This document shows, piece by piece, positions 1-9,094 of a DNA stretch of 64,000 bases. Under the pieces are notes generated by a model that had not been told where the DNA came from, ran no database searches, and saw only the letters and a program-made list of their open reading frames with translations. The stretch spans positions 226,030 to 290,029 of the forward strand of contig NZ_JAGHRE010000008.1 of the NCBI RefSeq assembly GCF_017743935.1, given 5' to 3'. A program made the translations under genes and the position numbers. The stretch is from Tropicibacter sp. R16_0. Lineage in GTDB: Bacteria; Pseudomonadota; Alphaproteobacteria; Rhodobacterales; Rhodobacteraceae. Numbering within the stretch: position 1 is the first letter of the stretch; each line of letters begins with the position of its first letter.

Positions 1-1221
1 GATCACAACGTGCCCACCACCCAAGGCCGCGAAGACCCAAGCCAGATGACCGAGGAAAGCCGCATCCAGGTGCAGGCGCTTGACACCAACGCCAAGGAAT
101 TCGGCATCCATTATTACCCGATGAACGACGTCCGTCAGGGCATCGTGCACATCGTTGGTCCGGAACAGGGTTGGACACTGCCCGGCATGACCGTTGTCTG
201 CGGCGACAGCCACACCGCGACCCACGGTGCATTTGGTGCGCTTGCCCACGGCATCGGTACGTCCGAGGTGGAGCACGTTCTGGCCACCCAGACGCTGATC
301 CAGAAGAAGTCCAAGAACATGAAGGTGGAGATCACCGGCAAACTGAAGCCGGGCGTAACCGCCAAAGACATCACACTGGCGGTGATCGGTGAAACCGGCA
401 CCGGCGGCGGCACAGGCTATGTCATCGAATATTGCGGCGAAGCGATCCGCGATCTGTCGATGGAAGGCCGCATGACCGTCTGCAACATGGCAATCGAAGG
501 CGGCGCGCGCGCCGGTCTGATCGCTCCGGACCAGACCACATACGACTATGTCCAAGGTCGCCCGCACGCCCCCAAAGGTGCGCAGTGGGAAGCCGCGCTT
601 GACTGGTGGAAAACCCTCTACACCGACGAGGGCGCTCATTTCGACAAGGTTGTCACCCTCAAAGGCGAAGACATCCAGCCCGTCGTCACCTGGGGCACCT
701 CGCCCGAAGACGTGCTGCCGATCACCGGCGTTGTCCCCTCGCCCGAAGATTTTGAAGGCGGCAAGGTCGAAGCTGCGCGCCGCTCGATCGAATACATGGG
801 CCTGACCCCCGGTCAGAAACTCACCGATATCGAGATCGACACTGTGTTCATCGGCTCGTGCACCAACGGCCGGATCGAAGATTTCCGCGCCGTGGCCGAA
901 GTTGTCAAAGGCAAGAAAATCAAGGACGGCATGCGCGCAATGATCGTTCCGGGTTCGGGGCTGGTTCGCCTGCAAGCCGAAGAAGAAGGCCTGGCGGACA
1001 TCTTCCGCGAGGCGGGCTTTGAATGGCGCCTGGCAGGCTGCTCAATGTGTCTGGCCATGAACCCCGACCAACTGTCCGAAAACGAGCGCTGCGCAGCGAC
1101 TTCGAACCGCAACTTCGAAGGGCGTCAGGGCTATAAAGGTCGCACCCATCTGGTAAGCCCGGCCATGGCTGCCGCTGCGGCACTTACAGGACGGCTGACA
1201 GACGTACGTGAACTGGTGTAA
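1..1221 (+). CDS. leuC: 3-isopropylmalate dehydratase large subunit, 5' end outside window
   Basis: This is the catalytic [4Fe-4S] subunit of isopropylmalate isomerase, which converts 2-isopropylmalate to 3-isopropylmalate in leucine synthesis. The frame is open from base 1 ([10 protein letters not shown]), so the true start lies upstream; about 406 of the usual roughly 470 residues are present. Aconitase-superfamily signatures are clear: [14 protein letters not shown] near residue 65, and the cluster cysteines in [13 protein letters not shown] and [13 protein letters not shown]. The small subunit LeuD is encoded downstream on the same strand, with two unrelated genes between. A palindrome and the HdeD-like gene follow the stop codon. 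Confidence 0.97.
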   Translation, partial: DHNVPTTQGREDPSQMTEESRIQVQALDTNAKEFGIHYYPMNDVRQGIVHIVGPEQGWTLPGMTVVCGDSHTATHGAFGALAHGIGTSEVEHVLATQTLIQKKSKNMKVEITGKLKPGVTAKDITLAVIGETGTGGGTGYVIEYCGEAIRDLSMEGRMTVCNMAIEGGARAGLIAPDQTTYDYVQGRPHAPKGAQWEAALDWWKTLYTDEGAHFDKVVTLKGEDIQPVVTWGTSPEDVLPITGVVPSPEDFEGGKVEAARRSIEYMGLTPGQKLTDIEIDTVFIGSCTNGRIEDFRAVAEVVKGKKIKDGMRAMIVPGSGLVRLQAEEEGLADIFREAGFEWRLAGCSMCLAMNPDQLSENERCAATSNRNFEGRQGYKGRTHLVSPAMAAAAALTGRLTDVRELV

Positions 1222-1227
1222 GCTCCA

Positions 1228-1247
1228 CTCAAATATGAATATTTGAG
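1228..1247. promoter_or_regulatory. perfect inverted repeat between leuC and the HdeD-like gene
   Basis: CTCAAATA, four spacer bases TGAA, then TATTTGAG form a perfect 8-base-arm inverted repeat just after the leuC stop. It ends directly before the AGAGGAAT ribosome-binding region of the next gene. No T-run follows, so it does not look like a classical terminator. It could be an RNA hairpin affecting translation or mRNA stability, or a protein-binding site. Confidence 0.5.
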
Positions 1248-1259
1248 AGGAATAGAGAC

Positions 1260-1793
1260 ATGAGTGACTGGCTGAAAATGCTCCTTCTGGGGCTCCTATC
1301 CATCGTATTCGGCGTGTTCATCCTGGGCGCGCCGGTCGTGGCCTCGATCGCGGTGACCGCGATCACCGGCGTTCTGCTGCTCATCAGCGGCGGCTTGCAA
1401 TTGGTTGGCGGCTTTACGGTCGAAGGCACAGGGAACAAGATCCTGTCCATCCTGATGGGCGCAATCATGCTGTTCCTTGGCTGGTCATTCCTGGCTCATC
1501 CGCTGCAGGGCACCATCTCGCTCGCGATGCTGGTCCTGATCCTGTTCATGGCAGGCGGTATTGCCCGGGTCATCCTGTCGTTCCAGATGCGCGGCACCGC
1601 GTATTTCTGGCCGACACTCATCTCGGGCGTTCTGTCCATCGTGCTGGCCGGTATCATCTGGACCAACGCGGCGGCGGAACCCGCGTGGCTCTTGAACCTG
1701 GTCGGGATCCTGTTGGGGATCGAGATGCTGTTCAACGGTTTTGGTCTGCTCTTTGCCGCACTCTTTATGCGCAGCGCCGAAAAGAACACCTGA
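1260..1793 (+). CDS. HdeD-family (DUF308) membrane protein
   Basis: This 177-residue protein is built almost entirely of hydrophobic helices (about six spans) with Gly-rich segments such as GAPVVASIAVTAITG and LMGAIMLFLGWSFLAHPL. That layout is typical of the HdeD/DUF308 family, linked in enterobacteria to acid resistance. Its role in this lineage is not established. The start ATG follows AGAGGAATAGAGAC. It lies in the leuC-leuD interval on the same strand and may be co-transcribed, although a palindrome separates it from leuC. Confidence 0.8.
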   Translation: MSDWLKMLLLGLLSIVFGVFILGAPVVASIAVTAITGVLLLISGGLQLVGGFTVEGTGNKILSILMGAIMLFLGWSFLAHPLQGTISLAMLVLILFMAGGIARVILSFQMRGTAYFWPTLISGVLSIVLAGIIWTNAAAEPAWLLNLVGILLGIEMLFNGFGLLFAALFMRSAEKNT

Positions 1794-1857
1794 TTGGCCT
1801 GATCTGTCACCGGTTTACCGGCCAGACCCGCAGGCTGACGCAAGCAAAAGGTAATGA

Positions 1858-2685
1858 ATGTCATTCAGTAAATCCTTGCCGCCCGTCGCCAGCCTGTGGG
1901 TTGGAGGTGAGCTGAACTGGCTGCACAAACTTTGCCTGGCCAGCTATGCCTATCATGGGCATGAGGTCGTGCTGTTCTTTATGGCGGACACGGCCCCATC
2001 GGTTCCACCCGGCGTTCGCACGGCCCCGATCACCGACGTCTGGGACCCGGCTCCGGCCGGGCACGCAGGCGCACCTGCGTCCATGCTGTCGGACTTGTTT
2101 CGCCTTTATCTGCTGAAAAAGACGGACATGGTCTGGATCGACACCGACATGCTGGCCGTGCGCCCCATGCCGGTCGCCGACTATCGGGTGGGGTTCGAAC
2201 CAACCGGCGCGATCAACGGTGCCGTTCTGCGCCTGCCGCAGACATCCAAGACACTGAACAAGCTGATCGACTGGTTCGAAGATCCCGAATGGATCACCCC
2301 TTGGCTGGGCGAAAAGGATCAAGCAGAGATCGCCAAGGCCCCGCCGGGCAAGCGATTGCTGAAGGCCTTTGAACTCAGGCGACCTGCGGTTGGGCCGCGT
2401 GCCTTGACCTACACCTTGCGCAGATGTGGCGAGATGAAACACGCCCATGGTCCCGAAGCATTTTATCCGCTGCGCGGCGTCATGACTGACGTTCTGTTCA
2501 GCGGGTATTGCACAGAAGACAACTGGCTCACTGAAAACACGCTGGCGGTGCATCTCTATGCCTCGATGATCCGCCGCTACCACGCAACCCACAGACCCGA
2601 AGACAACAGCTTCATTGCTCGCACCGTGAAACAGATCGGTTTCGATCTCGGCGGGTTGAAGCATCAAAGACTAGGAAAACGCTAA
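1858..2685 (+). CDS. glycosyltransferase-like protein with a DXD motif
   Basis: This 275-residue soluble protein has a pattern typical of GT-A-fold transferases with a DXD sugar-binding motif. After an N-terminal beta-strand region ([25 protein letters not shown]), an aspartate-rich motif [10 protein letters not shown] appears near residues 90-99, with further family-like segments such as [14 protein letters not shown]. The donor and acceptor cannot be read from sequence. Its stop overlaps the leuD start by one base (TAATG), so it is probably translationally coupled to leuD even though no link to leucine synthesis is obvious. Confidence 0.7.
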   Translation: MSFSKSLPPVASLWVGGELNWLHKLCLASYAYHGHEVVLFFMADTAPSVPPGVRTAPITDVWDPAPAGHAGAPASMLSDLFRLYLLKKTDMVWIDTDMLAVRPMPVADYRVGFEPTGAINGAVLRLPQTSKTLNKLIDWFEDPEWITPWLGEKDQAEIAKAPPGKRLLKAFELRRPAVGPRALTYTLRRCGEMKHAHGPEAFYPLRGVMTDVLFSGYCTEDNWLTENTLAVHLYASMIRRYHATHRPEDNSFIARTVKQIGFDLGGLKHQRLGKR

Positions 2686-3290
2686 TGGAAAAGTTTGAAA
2701 AGCTCCACGGCATCGCGGCCCCGATGCCCCTCGTCAACATCGACACCGACATGATCATCCCCAAGGTGTTCCTCAAGTCGATCCAGCGCACCGGCTTTGG
2801 TGTGAACCTGTTTGACGAGATGCGCTATAATCGCGACGGCACCGAAATCCCCGATTTCGTGCTGAACAAGCCACAGTACCGCAACGCCGAGATCCTGGTG
2901 GCGGGCGATAACTTTGGCTGCGGCTCGTCGCGAGAGCACGCACCTTGGGCGATTGCCGATTTCGGCATCAAATGCGTGATCTCGACCAGCTTTGCCGACA
3001 TCTTCTTCAACAACTGCTTTAAGAACGGCATCCTGCCCATCGTCCTGCCCCAAGAGCAGGTGGACGTGCTGATGGCTGACGCGGAGAAGGGCGAGAACGC
3101 CCGCATGACCGTGGATCTGGAAGCGCAAGAGATCACAACGTCGGATGGTCAGGTGATCACCTTTGACGTCGACGCATTCAAAAAGCACTGCCTGCTCGAA
3201 GGCCTCGATGACATCGGCCTGACGATGGAGAAGGCCTCCTCGATCGATGCTTTCGAAACGCAAGCCGCGCAGGCCCGCCCCTGGGTCTGA
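2685..3290 (+). CDS. leuD: 3-isopropylmalate dehydratase small subunit
   Basis: This is the swivel-domain subunit that completes isopropylmalate isomerase with LeuC. It has 201 residues, the normal length. It shows the family motifs [15 protein letters not shown] near residue 18, the signature [16 protein letters not shown] near residue 72, and [22 protein letters not shown] near residue 98. The start ATG overlaps the stop of the preceding glycosyltransferase-like gene. A strong factor-independent terminator 39 bases after its stop ends the leuC-leuD unit. Confidence 0.98.
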   Translation: MEKFEKLHGIAAPMPLVNIDTDMIIPKVFLKSIQRTGFGVNLFDEMRYNRDGTEIPDFVLNKPQYRNAEILVAGDNFGCGSSREHAPWAIADFGIKCVISTSFADIFFNNCFKNGILPIVLPQEQVDVLMADAEKGENARMTVDLEAQEITTSDGQVITFDVDAFKKHCLLEGLDDIGLTMEKASSIDAFETQAAQARPWV

Positions 3291-3328
3291 TCCGAGTCTC
3301 AAATCAAGATCAATGATTCCAAGCACTT

Positions 3329-3360
3329 GGGCCGCATTTCGATGCGGCCCTTTTGCGTTT
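3329..3360 (+). terminator. rho-independent terminator after leuD
   Basis: A nine-base-pair stem GGGCCGCAT/ATGCGGCCC with a TTCG tetraloop is followed by TTTTGCGTTTT. UUCG-capped GC-rich stems with U-tracts are classical intrinsic terminators. The rest of the 332-base gap to the next gene (3361-3622) holds no recognisable gene and presumably contains the promoter of the 3623 gene. Confidence 0.9.
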
Positions 3361-3622
3361 TGCGGTCCCCGCCACAAATTCCACAACATTTAGTGTTTGA
3401 TAGGTGCTTCGCCCAATTTCTGCACCACCAATGATGCAAAGACGCACCAGTCTTGCCATCTTTTCGCCTGAAATCAGGTATTTCGTGGGTCGGTGACTTG
3501 AGCGGGTGACCAAATGGCGGCACAAATGGGGCCAAAATGAGGCACAGACCCTTCGGGGTTTGATCAAGTTGGAACAAAGGCTCGGCAACGCATCGGCCTG
3601 TCCAGTTTGAAGGGATCGGACA

Positions 3623-4456
3623 GTGATTGCACGCATCACGGGCGCGGCTTTGCGCGGGATATTGGTGGCCTTGATGGTGGTCACGCCTGCGCTGTATCTG
3701 CCGGGCTACACAACGAATTCTCCTGAGATCGTGGTTCTGCTCGCGATCCTGGCATTCGTGCTGACCTTTGCCGAGTACAACTCGACCTTTCCCAGCTTTA
3801 TCGAATTCCGCGATGCCCCGCCCCTGAACCGGCTGCGGTTCATTGCGCTGATGACGATGGTGGTTTTGCTGACATTGATCTGCAAACACAAATACGCCCC
3901 CACCAATGTCACCACGCTGTTTGCCGGGATGGGGGTTCTGATCGCACATCTGGTCGATTTCCCCTTCTCGCCTGTGCGTCTGGTCGTACTGATGCTGCCC
4001 AACCATGCCACGTTGGACACCGTGAATTCGGTCCGCATTGCAGCTGGCGTGTCGTATGTGGTGGCCCTGGCGACCGTCGGTGCTTTTTACATTGCCGTTC
4101 GAGTGCGCGGTTGGCCCATTGGCAACGGTGCGTTCAACGTCTGGATCAACTTGCCGCTGTTTGACCCGACCACGGGCGGCGATGTCGTATCCCGTCTGCA
4201 ACGAGATGGACGGATCAACGTCGTCCTGGGTGTGCTGCTCCCGTTCTTCATCCCCGCGATCGTCAAGGCGACGTCGGATCTGGTGAACCCGATCATGCTG
4301 GACAACCCGCAGACGCTGATCTGGACCATGAGTGCGTGGGCCTTCCTGCCCGCCTCGATGATCATGCGTGGGATGGCTATGCTGCGGGTCTCGGACCTGA
4401 TCGAAGAAAAGCGCCGTCGCGCCTATGCCAACGCCGAGGCAGTGCAAACCGCATGA
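3623..4456 (+). CDS. polytopic membrane protein of unknown function
   Basis: This 277-residue protein starts with GTG and has about six to seven hydrophobic segments (for example LVALMVVTPALYLPG, IVVLLAILAFVLTF, FIALMTMVVLLTLI, VSYVVALATVGAFYIAV, VVLGVLLPFFIPAIV). It ends in a charged cytoplasmic tail EEKRRRAYANAEA. I recognise no family motif. Its stop overlaps the start of the next gene by four bases (ATGA), so the two are almost certainly co-translated and may work together at the envelope. Confidence 0.75.
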   Translation: MIARITGAALRGILVALMVVTPALYLPGYTTNSPEIVVLLAILAFVLTFAEYNSTFPSFIEFRDAPPLNRLRFIALMTMVVLLTLICKHKYAPTNVTTLFAGMGVLIAHLVDFPFSPVRLVVLMLPNHATLDTVNSVRIAAGVSYVVALATVGAFYIAVRVRGWPIGNGAFNVWINLPLFDPTTGGDVVSRLQRDGRINVVLGVLLPFFIPAIVKATSDLVNPIMLDNPQTLIWTMSAWAFLPASMIMRGMAMLRVSDLIEEKRRRAYANAEAVQTA

Positions 4457-5526
4457 GATGGCTGCTGCTTGCACTGGCGTTGTTGCCGGGCATAGCCACA
4501 GCCGAGCCCCTGCGTATCGCCAGTTTCAACACCGAATTGTCCCGCGATGGCCCCGGCCTGCTGCTGCGCGATCTGCACAAGGGCAAGGACAAGCAGATTG
4601 CCGATGTTGTGGCGGTTGTCGGCGAAACCTCACCCGATGTTCTGGCCCTACAGGGCGTGGATTGGGATCATGATGGGCTGACACTGGATGCTTTGGCCAA
4701 AACCTTGGCCGATGCCGGTTCCCCCTACCCGCATCGTCTAGCGTTGAAACCCAACAGCGGGATGATGACCGACCTGGATCTGGATGGCGACGGTCGTCTA
4801 GGCGGACCAGGGGACGCCCAAGGATATGGCGAATTCACCGGTCAGAATGGCATGGCTATCCTGTCTCGCTATCCAATCGTCCACGCCGAGGTTCAGGATT
4901 TTTCGACCCTGCTGTGGAAAGACCTTCCCGGCGCGCGACTTCCGGAACGCAATGGCACGCCCTTCCCGTCGCAAGCCTCGCAAGACATTCAACGCCTGTC
5001 CTCTGCCGGGCATTGGGTCGTGCCGATTGAAACCCCTGTGGGTCGCATTCACCTGCTGACATCTCAGGCCGGGCCGCCCGTGTTCGACGGGCCCGAAGAT
5101 CGCAACGGGCTGCGCAACCGGGATGAAAACCGCTTTTGGACGCTGTTTCTGGACGGTGCGTTTGGACCGACCCCGCAAAACCGCTTTGTTCTGTTGGGCG
5201 GCACCAATCTGGATCCATGGGACAGCGATGGGTATGGCGAGGTCGTGCAAGGGCTGCTGGACGATCCGCGCCTGCAAGATCCCGCCCCTGCCAGCGGTGG
5301 GGCTGCCAGCGCACCCGATCAAGGGCACCGCAGTCCCAATGCCACAGATACGGTTGATTGGGACGGCGTCGGGCGATTGCGTGTCGATTACGTTCTGCCC
5401 TCGCGCGATTGGGGGGTGCAGGCCTCGGGCGTGTATTGGCCCACCGAGGGTGAGGCGGGCCATGAGACGGCCCTAGGGGCCAGCCGCCACCGCTTGGTTT
5501 GGATCGATCTGATCGCCAAGGAGTGA
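4453..5526 (+). CDS. exported endonuclease/exonuclease/phosphatase-family protein
   Basis: The start chosen is ATG 4453, overlapping the upstream stop. It gives a 357-residue protein with a clean signal peptide (MRWLLLALALLPGIATAEP) directly before the family start LRIASFNTELS. Metal-dependent EEP motifs are visible: FNTE near residue 27, a QGVDWDHDG segment where the catalytic Glu is usually found, a GGTNLDPWDSDGYG block, and C-terminal RVDYVLPSRDW. Members cleave phosphodiesters in nucleic acids, lipids or inositol phosphates; the substrate is unknown. The 3' end overlaps the convergent epimerase gene by 54 bases. Confidence 0.82.
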   Translation: MRWLLLALALLPGIATAEPLRIASFNTELSRDGPGLLLRDLHKGKDKQIADVVAVVGETSPDVLALQGVDWDHDGLTLDALAKTLADAGSPYPHRLALKPNSGMMTDLDLDGDGRLGGPGDAQGYGEFTGQNGMAILSRYPIVHAEVQDFSTLLWKDLPGARLPERNGTPFPSQASQDIQRLSSAGHWVVPIETPVGRIHLLTSQAGPPVFDGPEDRNGLRNRDENRFWTLFLDGAFGPTPQNRFVLLGGTNLDPWDSDGYGEVVQGLLDDPRLQDPAPASGGAASAPDQGHRSPNATDTVDWDGVGRLRVDYVLPSRDWGVQASGVYWPTEGEAGHETALGASRHRLVWIDLIAKE

Positions 5527-6381
5527 GGCCGGAATGGCCGAAGCCAAAGCTTTCTCAATCGGAGTAGCCTGAAACGCGGGCAGCAGCTCTTGCAACCGTG
5601 CCCCATCCAGACTGTGCGCTGTGCGCCACAAATAACTCATCTCGACCAGGCACCGCGCCATCGGCCAGACCGGCTGCAGTATCTTGATCGGTACCCAGTT
5701 CATCCGCTTGACCGCCACATCGCGGCCAAGGATGACACCCAGATGCTGCGCCAGGTCCAAACCGCTTTCGGTGTAACCCGGAAACGGCACATCGCAGAAC
5801 CGAGGCAAGTCATGTCGCATCTCGGCCAGTTGCACGGCAGCGCGACACAGGTCCGGCAGATAGGCCCAGCTGTGATCAATGCCGGGATCGCCCGGATAGA
5901 CGAACCGCCCGCTGGACAGCTTTTTGGTCATGATCATATCGAACCAATTGCCCGAGGCTTGCGTGTCGATGAAATCCCCCGCGCGCAGCATGATAGTCCG
6001 CACACCGGACTCGGCATAGGCGCGCTCCATCTCGATCCGAATGCGCCCCAATGGGTTCTGCGCCTGATGCGGTGTGGCCTCAGACCAGGGCGCGGGGGTG
6101 TCGGCGCCAAAGACATAGACGTTGCCCGGCACAATCACTGTGGCATTGCTCAGCCGCGCCGCCTCGATCACTTGCGCATGCAATCGCGGTACGCTCTTGG
6201 CCCAATCCGGATAGGCCGGGTTCCAGCCGTTCACGATCACATCGACACCTTGAGCAGCCAGGTTAAGGCTGTCGCTTTTGCGATCAAAGGTTTTGACGGT
6301 CCAACCTGCGGTCCAAAATTGCTCGGCAGCATTACGGCCAAATCGGCCTGTAGCGCCCAGGATGAGTGCGGTTCTGGTCAT
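5473..6381 (-). CDS. NAD(P)-binding epimerase/reductase-like protein
   Basis: The start MTRTALILGATGRFG (ATG at 6381) is preceded by GGAGGATTTCC and places the Rossmann motif GATGRFG right at the N-terminus. The 302-residue protein resembles extended short-chain dehydrogenases of the epimerase group: VIVPGNVYVFG takes the place of the usual substrate/YxxxK region, and ERAYAESGVRTIMLRAGDFID is typical of the family. The canonical catalytic YxxxK is not obvious, so it may be an atypical reductase or a binding protein. It is divergent from a LysR-type regulator across an 88-base gap, which suggests it is that regulator's target. Confidence 0.8.
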   Translation of the reverse strand: MTRTALILGATGRFGRNAAEQFWTAGWTVKTFDRKSDSLNLAAQGVDVIVNGWNPAYPDWAKSVPRLHAQVIEAARLSNATVIVPGNVYVFGADTPAPWSEATPHQAQNPLGRIRIEMERAYAESGVRTIMLRAGDFIDTQASGNWFDMIMTKKLSSGRFVYPGDPGIDHSWAYLPDLCRAAVQLAEMRHDLPRFCDVPFPGYTESGLDLAQHLGVILGRDVAVKRMNWVPIKILQPVWPMARCLVEMSYLWRTAHSLDGARLQELLPAFQATPIEKALASAIPASLLGDQIDPNQAVAAGP

Positions 6382-6457
6382 GGAAATCCTCCTTTGCTTG
6401 GCGCAAGGGTATCCATTCACTTGGGCAGTATGAATTGCCCCAAAATGCAGATCATGT

Positions 6458-6471
6458 ATTCATTGATGAAT
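6458..6471. promoter_or_regulatory. palindrome over the LysR gene start
   Basis: ATTCAT, TG, ATGAAT form a perfect 6-base-arm palindrome. It covers the first two bases of the LysR start codon and lies between the two divergent genes. A second stretch, TATCCATTCA at 6409-6418, echoes TGAATGGAT at 6467-6475. These are candidate autoregulatory sites of the LysR-type protein, inferred from position and symmetry only. Confidence 0.4.
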
Positions 6472-7381
6472 GGATGATACGCTTGCCTCAACCGACTGGA
6501 CCCTGATCCAAAGCTTCGTCGCCGTCGCCGAACACGGCTCTCTCTCAGGTGCGGCCCGCGCTTTGGGCCGCAGCCAACCCACTTTGGGGCGGCAAATTCA
6601 GGCGCTTGAGACGTCGCTTGGTGTGTCTCTCTTCGACCGCCACGCGCGCGGGCTGAGCCTGAGCGACACTGGCAGCCGTCTGCTCCCACTGGCGCAACAG
6701 ATGCACGACGCGATGCAGGCACTGACACTGACGGCAGCCGGGCAGTCCAAAGACTTGAGCGGCACAGTGCGCCTGACAGCCTCGGTCTTCATGTCTCACC
6801 ATGTGCTGCCGGACATACTGGCCAAGATCCGACAAACGGAACCGCAGATCCAACTGGAACTGGTCCCAACAGATGCCACCGAGAACCTGCTCTATCGCGA
6901 GGCGGACATTGCCATCCGCATGTACCGCCCGCGACAGCTCGACATCGTTGCGCAACGCGTGGGCGGTATCGAACTCGGTGCCTATGCCGCGCACAGCTAC
7001 CTTGAGCGCAAAGGGCACCCGGCAAAGATCGAGGATTTGTTTGACCACGACATTGTCGGCTATGACGCCAACGATCTGATCATCCAGACAATGCAGCACA
7101 TGGGCTATTCAGTCAGCCGTTCACAATTCCCGGTGCGCTGCGACAACCAAAGTGCCTATTGGCAGCTGGTGCGCGCGGGCTGTGGCATCGGGTTCTGCCA
7201 GGCATCCGTAGCAGAGGCCGACCCGACAGTCGCAAAGCTAGACTTGGATCTGCGCATTCCCCCGCTCGAGGTCTGGCTTGCCGCGCCTCAGGCCATGCAC
7301 CAGACCCCGCGCATTCGCAGGGTCTGGGATTTGTTAGCAGCGGAGTTGCTGGCCGTTCAGGACGGTAAGTCGCCGGTGTAA
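6470..7381 (+). CDS. LysR-family transcriptional regulator
   Basis: This 303-residue protein has the LysR layout. A winged helix-turn-helix lies at about residues 10-70 (FVAVAEHGSLSGAARALGRSQPTLGRQIQALE), followed by a periplasmic-binding-protein-like effector domain. Divergence from the epimerase gene predicts control of that gene. No strong ribosome-binding site is visible before ATG 6470, so the start is not firmly fixed. The 3' end overlaps the convergent peroxiredoxin-like gene by 25 bases. Confidence 0.93.
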   Translation: MDDTLASTDWTLIQSFVAVAEHGSLSGAARALGRSQPTLGRQIQALETSLGVSLFDRHARGLSLSDTGSRLLPLAQQMHDAMQALTLTAAGQSKDLSGTVRLTASVFMSHHVLPDILAKIRQTEPQIQLELVPTDATENLLYREADIAIRMYRPRQLDIVAQRVGGIELGAYAAHSYLERKGHPAKIEDLFDHDIVGYDANDLIIQTMQHMGYSVSRSQFPVRCDNQSAYWQLVRAGCGIGFCQASVAEADPTVAKLDLDLRIPPLEVWLAAPQAMHQTPRIRRVWDLLAAELLAVQDGKSPV

Positions 7382-7890
7382 GCCCCGCGTGGCGGATAGT
7401 TGTTCTCGAGCGCCCATTTGATGCCGCCCAACATGTCCGCCGTCGATGGGCGTGCAAAAGGCGTCGTCTGCTGCCAGCCGAAATAGAGCGTGCGGTCGGG
7501 CGCGATGTAGAAATGTCCGGGCTCGGCAAACAGGTCTGCCTCGGCCGAATCCGGGCGCTTGGAAGAGATCCACAACCCCCAATCCTCATGCGCTGCCTTC
7601 AGCGACAGCTCATACCCCACGCGAAGTTTCGAAGTGCCCGCCTTCTCGACCGTCTGTTCGGCACGGTCCTTGGTGTCGGTGCTGATCATGATCACCTCAA
7701 GTCCCTGAGCGGCAAAGTCATCCAGCGCCGCCTCAACCTCTCCCATTTGCCGGATACAGATCGGGCAATGCAGGCCGCGATAGACGATCACCAGCGTGCC
7801 GTTTCGCCCATGATTCTTGTCCAGATCAAAGGTCCCGTGACCCAAAGTCTCGATTGTTAGCGCAGGAACCTGTTTTCCCGGTGTCAGCAT
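7357..7890 (-). CDS. peroxiredoxin-like (AhpC/TSA, thioredoxin-fold) protein
   Basis: This protein of about 177 residues has a thioredoxin-fold core. It carries the motif VIVYRGLHCPICIRQMGEVE with a CPIC dithiol near residue 42, in place of the usual peroxiredoxin PxxxTxxC. That fits the AhpC/TSA-like redoxin group rather than a classical peroxidase. A role in thiol redox or peroxide handling is inferred. ATG 7890 (MLTPGKQVP) is preferred over a TTG two codons upstream (7896). It sits between a convergent LysR gene and the divergent leuB. Confidence 0.85.
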   Translation of the reverse strand: MLTPGKQVPALTIETLGHGTFDLDKNHGRNGTLVIVYRGLHCPICIRQMGEVEAALDDFAAQGLEVIMISTDTKDRAEQTVEKAGTSKLRVGYELSLKAAHEDWGLWISSKRPDSAEADLFAEPGHFYIAPDRTLYFGWQQTTPFARPSTADMLGGIKWALENNYPPRGAYTGDLPS

Positions 7891-7983
7891 CGTCAATTTC
7901 CCTTGGTTTTGCTGGGGTCGTCACATTGACCCCTCTGGCTGCACACGCTAGGCCCATTGCGACAAAACGCAAGGAGAGCCCCG

Positions 7984-9087
7984 ATGTCCAACCCCTCGCT
8001 CCTCATCCTTCCTGGTGATGGAATTGGCCCTGAAGTTATGGCCGAAGTGCGCAAAATCATCAGCTGGTTCGGCGACAACCGCGGTCTTCAATTTGACGTG
8101 AGCGAGGATCTGGTCGGCGGTGCAGCCTATGACGCGCACGGCGCGCCCCTGTCGGATGAGACCATGGCCAAGGCGCAAGAGGCCGACGCCGTCCTGTTGG
8201 GCGCCGTGGGTGGCCCCAAGTATGACGACCTGGACTTTTCGCTGAAGCCCGAGCGCGGCCTGCTGCGCCTGCGCAAGGAAATGGACCTCTATTCCAACCT
8301 GCGCCCAGCACAGTGCTTTGACGCGCTGGCCGATTTCTCGTCGCTGAAAAAGGACATCGTCGCCGGTCTGGATATCATGATCGTGCGCGAGCTGACCTCG
8401 GGCGTCTATTTTGGCGAGCCGCGCGGCATCTTTGAAGAAGGTAACGAGCGCGTGGGCATCAACACCCAGCGTTACACTGAAAGCGAAATCGAACGTGCCG
8501 CCCGCTCGGCGTTTGAACTGGCGATGCGCCGGAACAAAAAGGTCTGCTCGATGGAGAAGGCCAACGTGATGGAATCCGGCATCCTGTGGCGCGAAGTTGT
8601 GACTCGCGTGCACGCCGATTACCCCGAGGTCGAGCTGAGCCACATGTACGCCGACAACGGCGCCATGCAACTGGTCCGCGCACCCAAGCAGTTCGACGTG
8701 ATCCTGACCGACAACCTGTTCGGCGACATCCTGTCCGACTGCGCCGCCATGCTGACCGGCTCGCTGGGTATGTTGCCCTCGGCCTCGCTGGGTGCCCCCA
8801 TGGCCAATGGCCGCCCCAAGGCGCTGTACGAGCCCGTCCACGGTTCGGCCCCTGACATCGCGGGTGAAGGCAAGGCAAACCCGATCGCCTGTATCCTCAG
8901 CTTTGCGATGGCGCTGCGCTATTCGTTCGATCAGGGCGAAGAAGCCGATCGTCTGGAAGCGGCGATCGAAAAGGTTCTGGCCGATGGCGCCCGCACCGGC
9001 GACCTGCTGGGCGAAGAGGGCGTGACCCCGCTCTCGACCTCGGAAATGGGCGACACCATTGTGGCCGCTCTGAACGACAGCCTGTAA
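7984..9087 (+). CDS. leuB: 3-isopropylmalate dehydrogenase
   Basis: LeuB oxidises and decarboxylates 3-isopropylmalate with NAD+, the third step of leucine synthesis. The 367-residue protein starts at ATG 7984 behind AAGGAGAG and opens with [16 protein letters not shown]. It carries the substrate-binding segment [15 protein letters not shown], the family signature around [31 protein letters not shown], and the cofactor-contact region [13 protein letters not shown]. It is about 4.7 kb from leuD with its own presumed promoter. Confidence 0.98.
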   Translation: MSNPSLLILPGDGIGPEVMAEVRKIISWFGDNRGLQFDVSEDLVGGAAYDAHGAPLSDETMAKAQEADAVLLGAVGGPKYDDLDFSLKPERGLLRLRKEMDLYSNLRPAQCFDALADFSSLKKDIVAGLDIMIVRELTSGVYFGEPRGIFEEGNERVGINTQRYTESEIERAARSAFELAMRRNKKVCSMEKANVMESGILWREVVTRVHADYPEVELSHMYADNGAMQLVRAPKQFDVILTDNLFGDILSDCAAMLTGSLGMLPSASLGAPMANGRPKALYEPVHGSAPDIAGEGKANPIACILSFAMALRYSFDQGEEADRLEAAIEKVLADGARTGDLLGEEGVTPLSTSEMGDTIVAALNDSL

Positions 9088-9094
9088 CTTGGCA

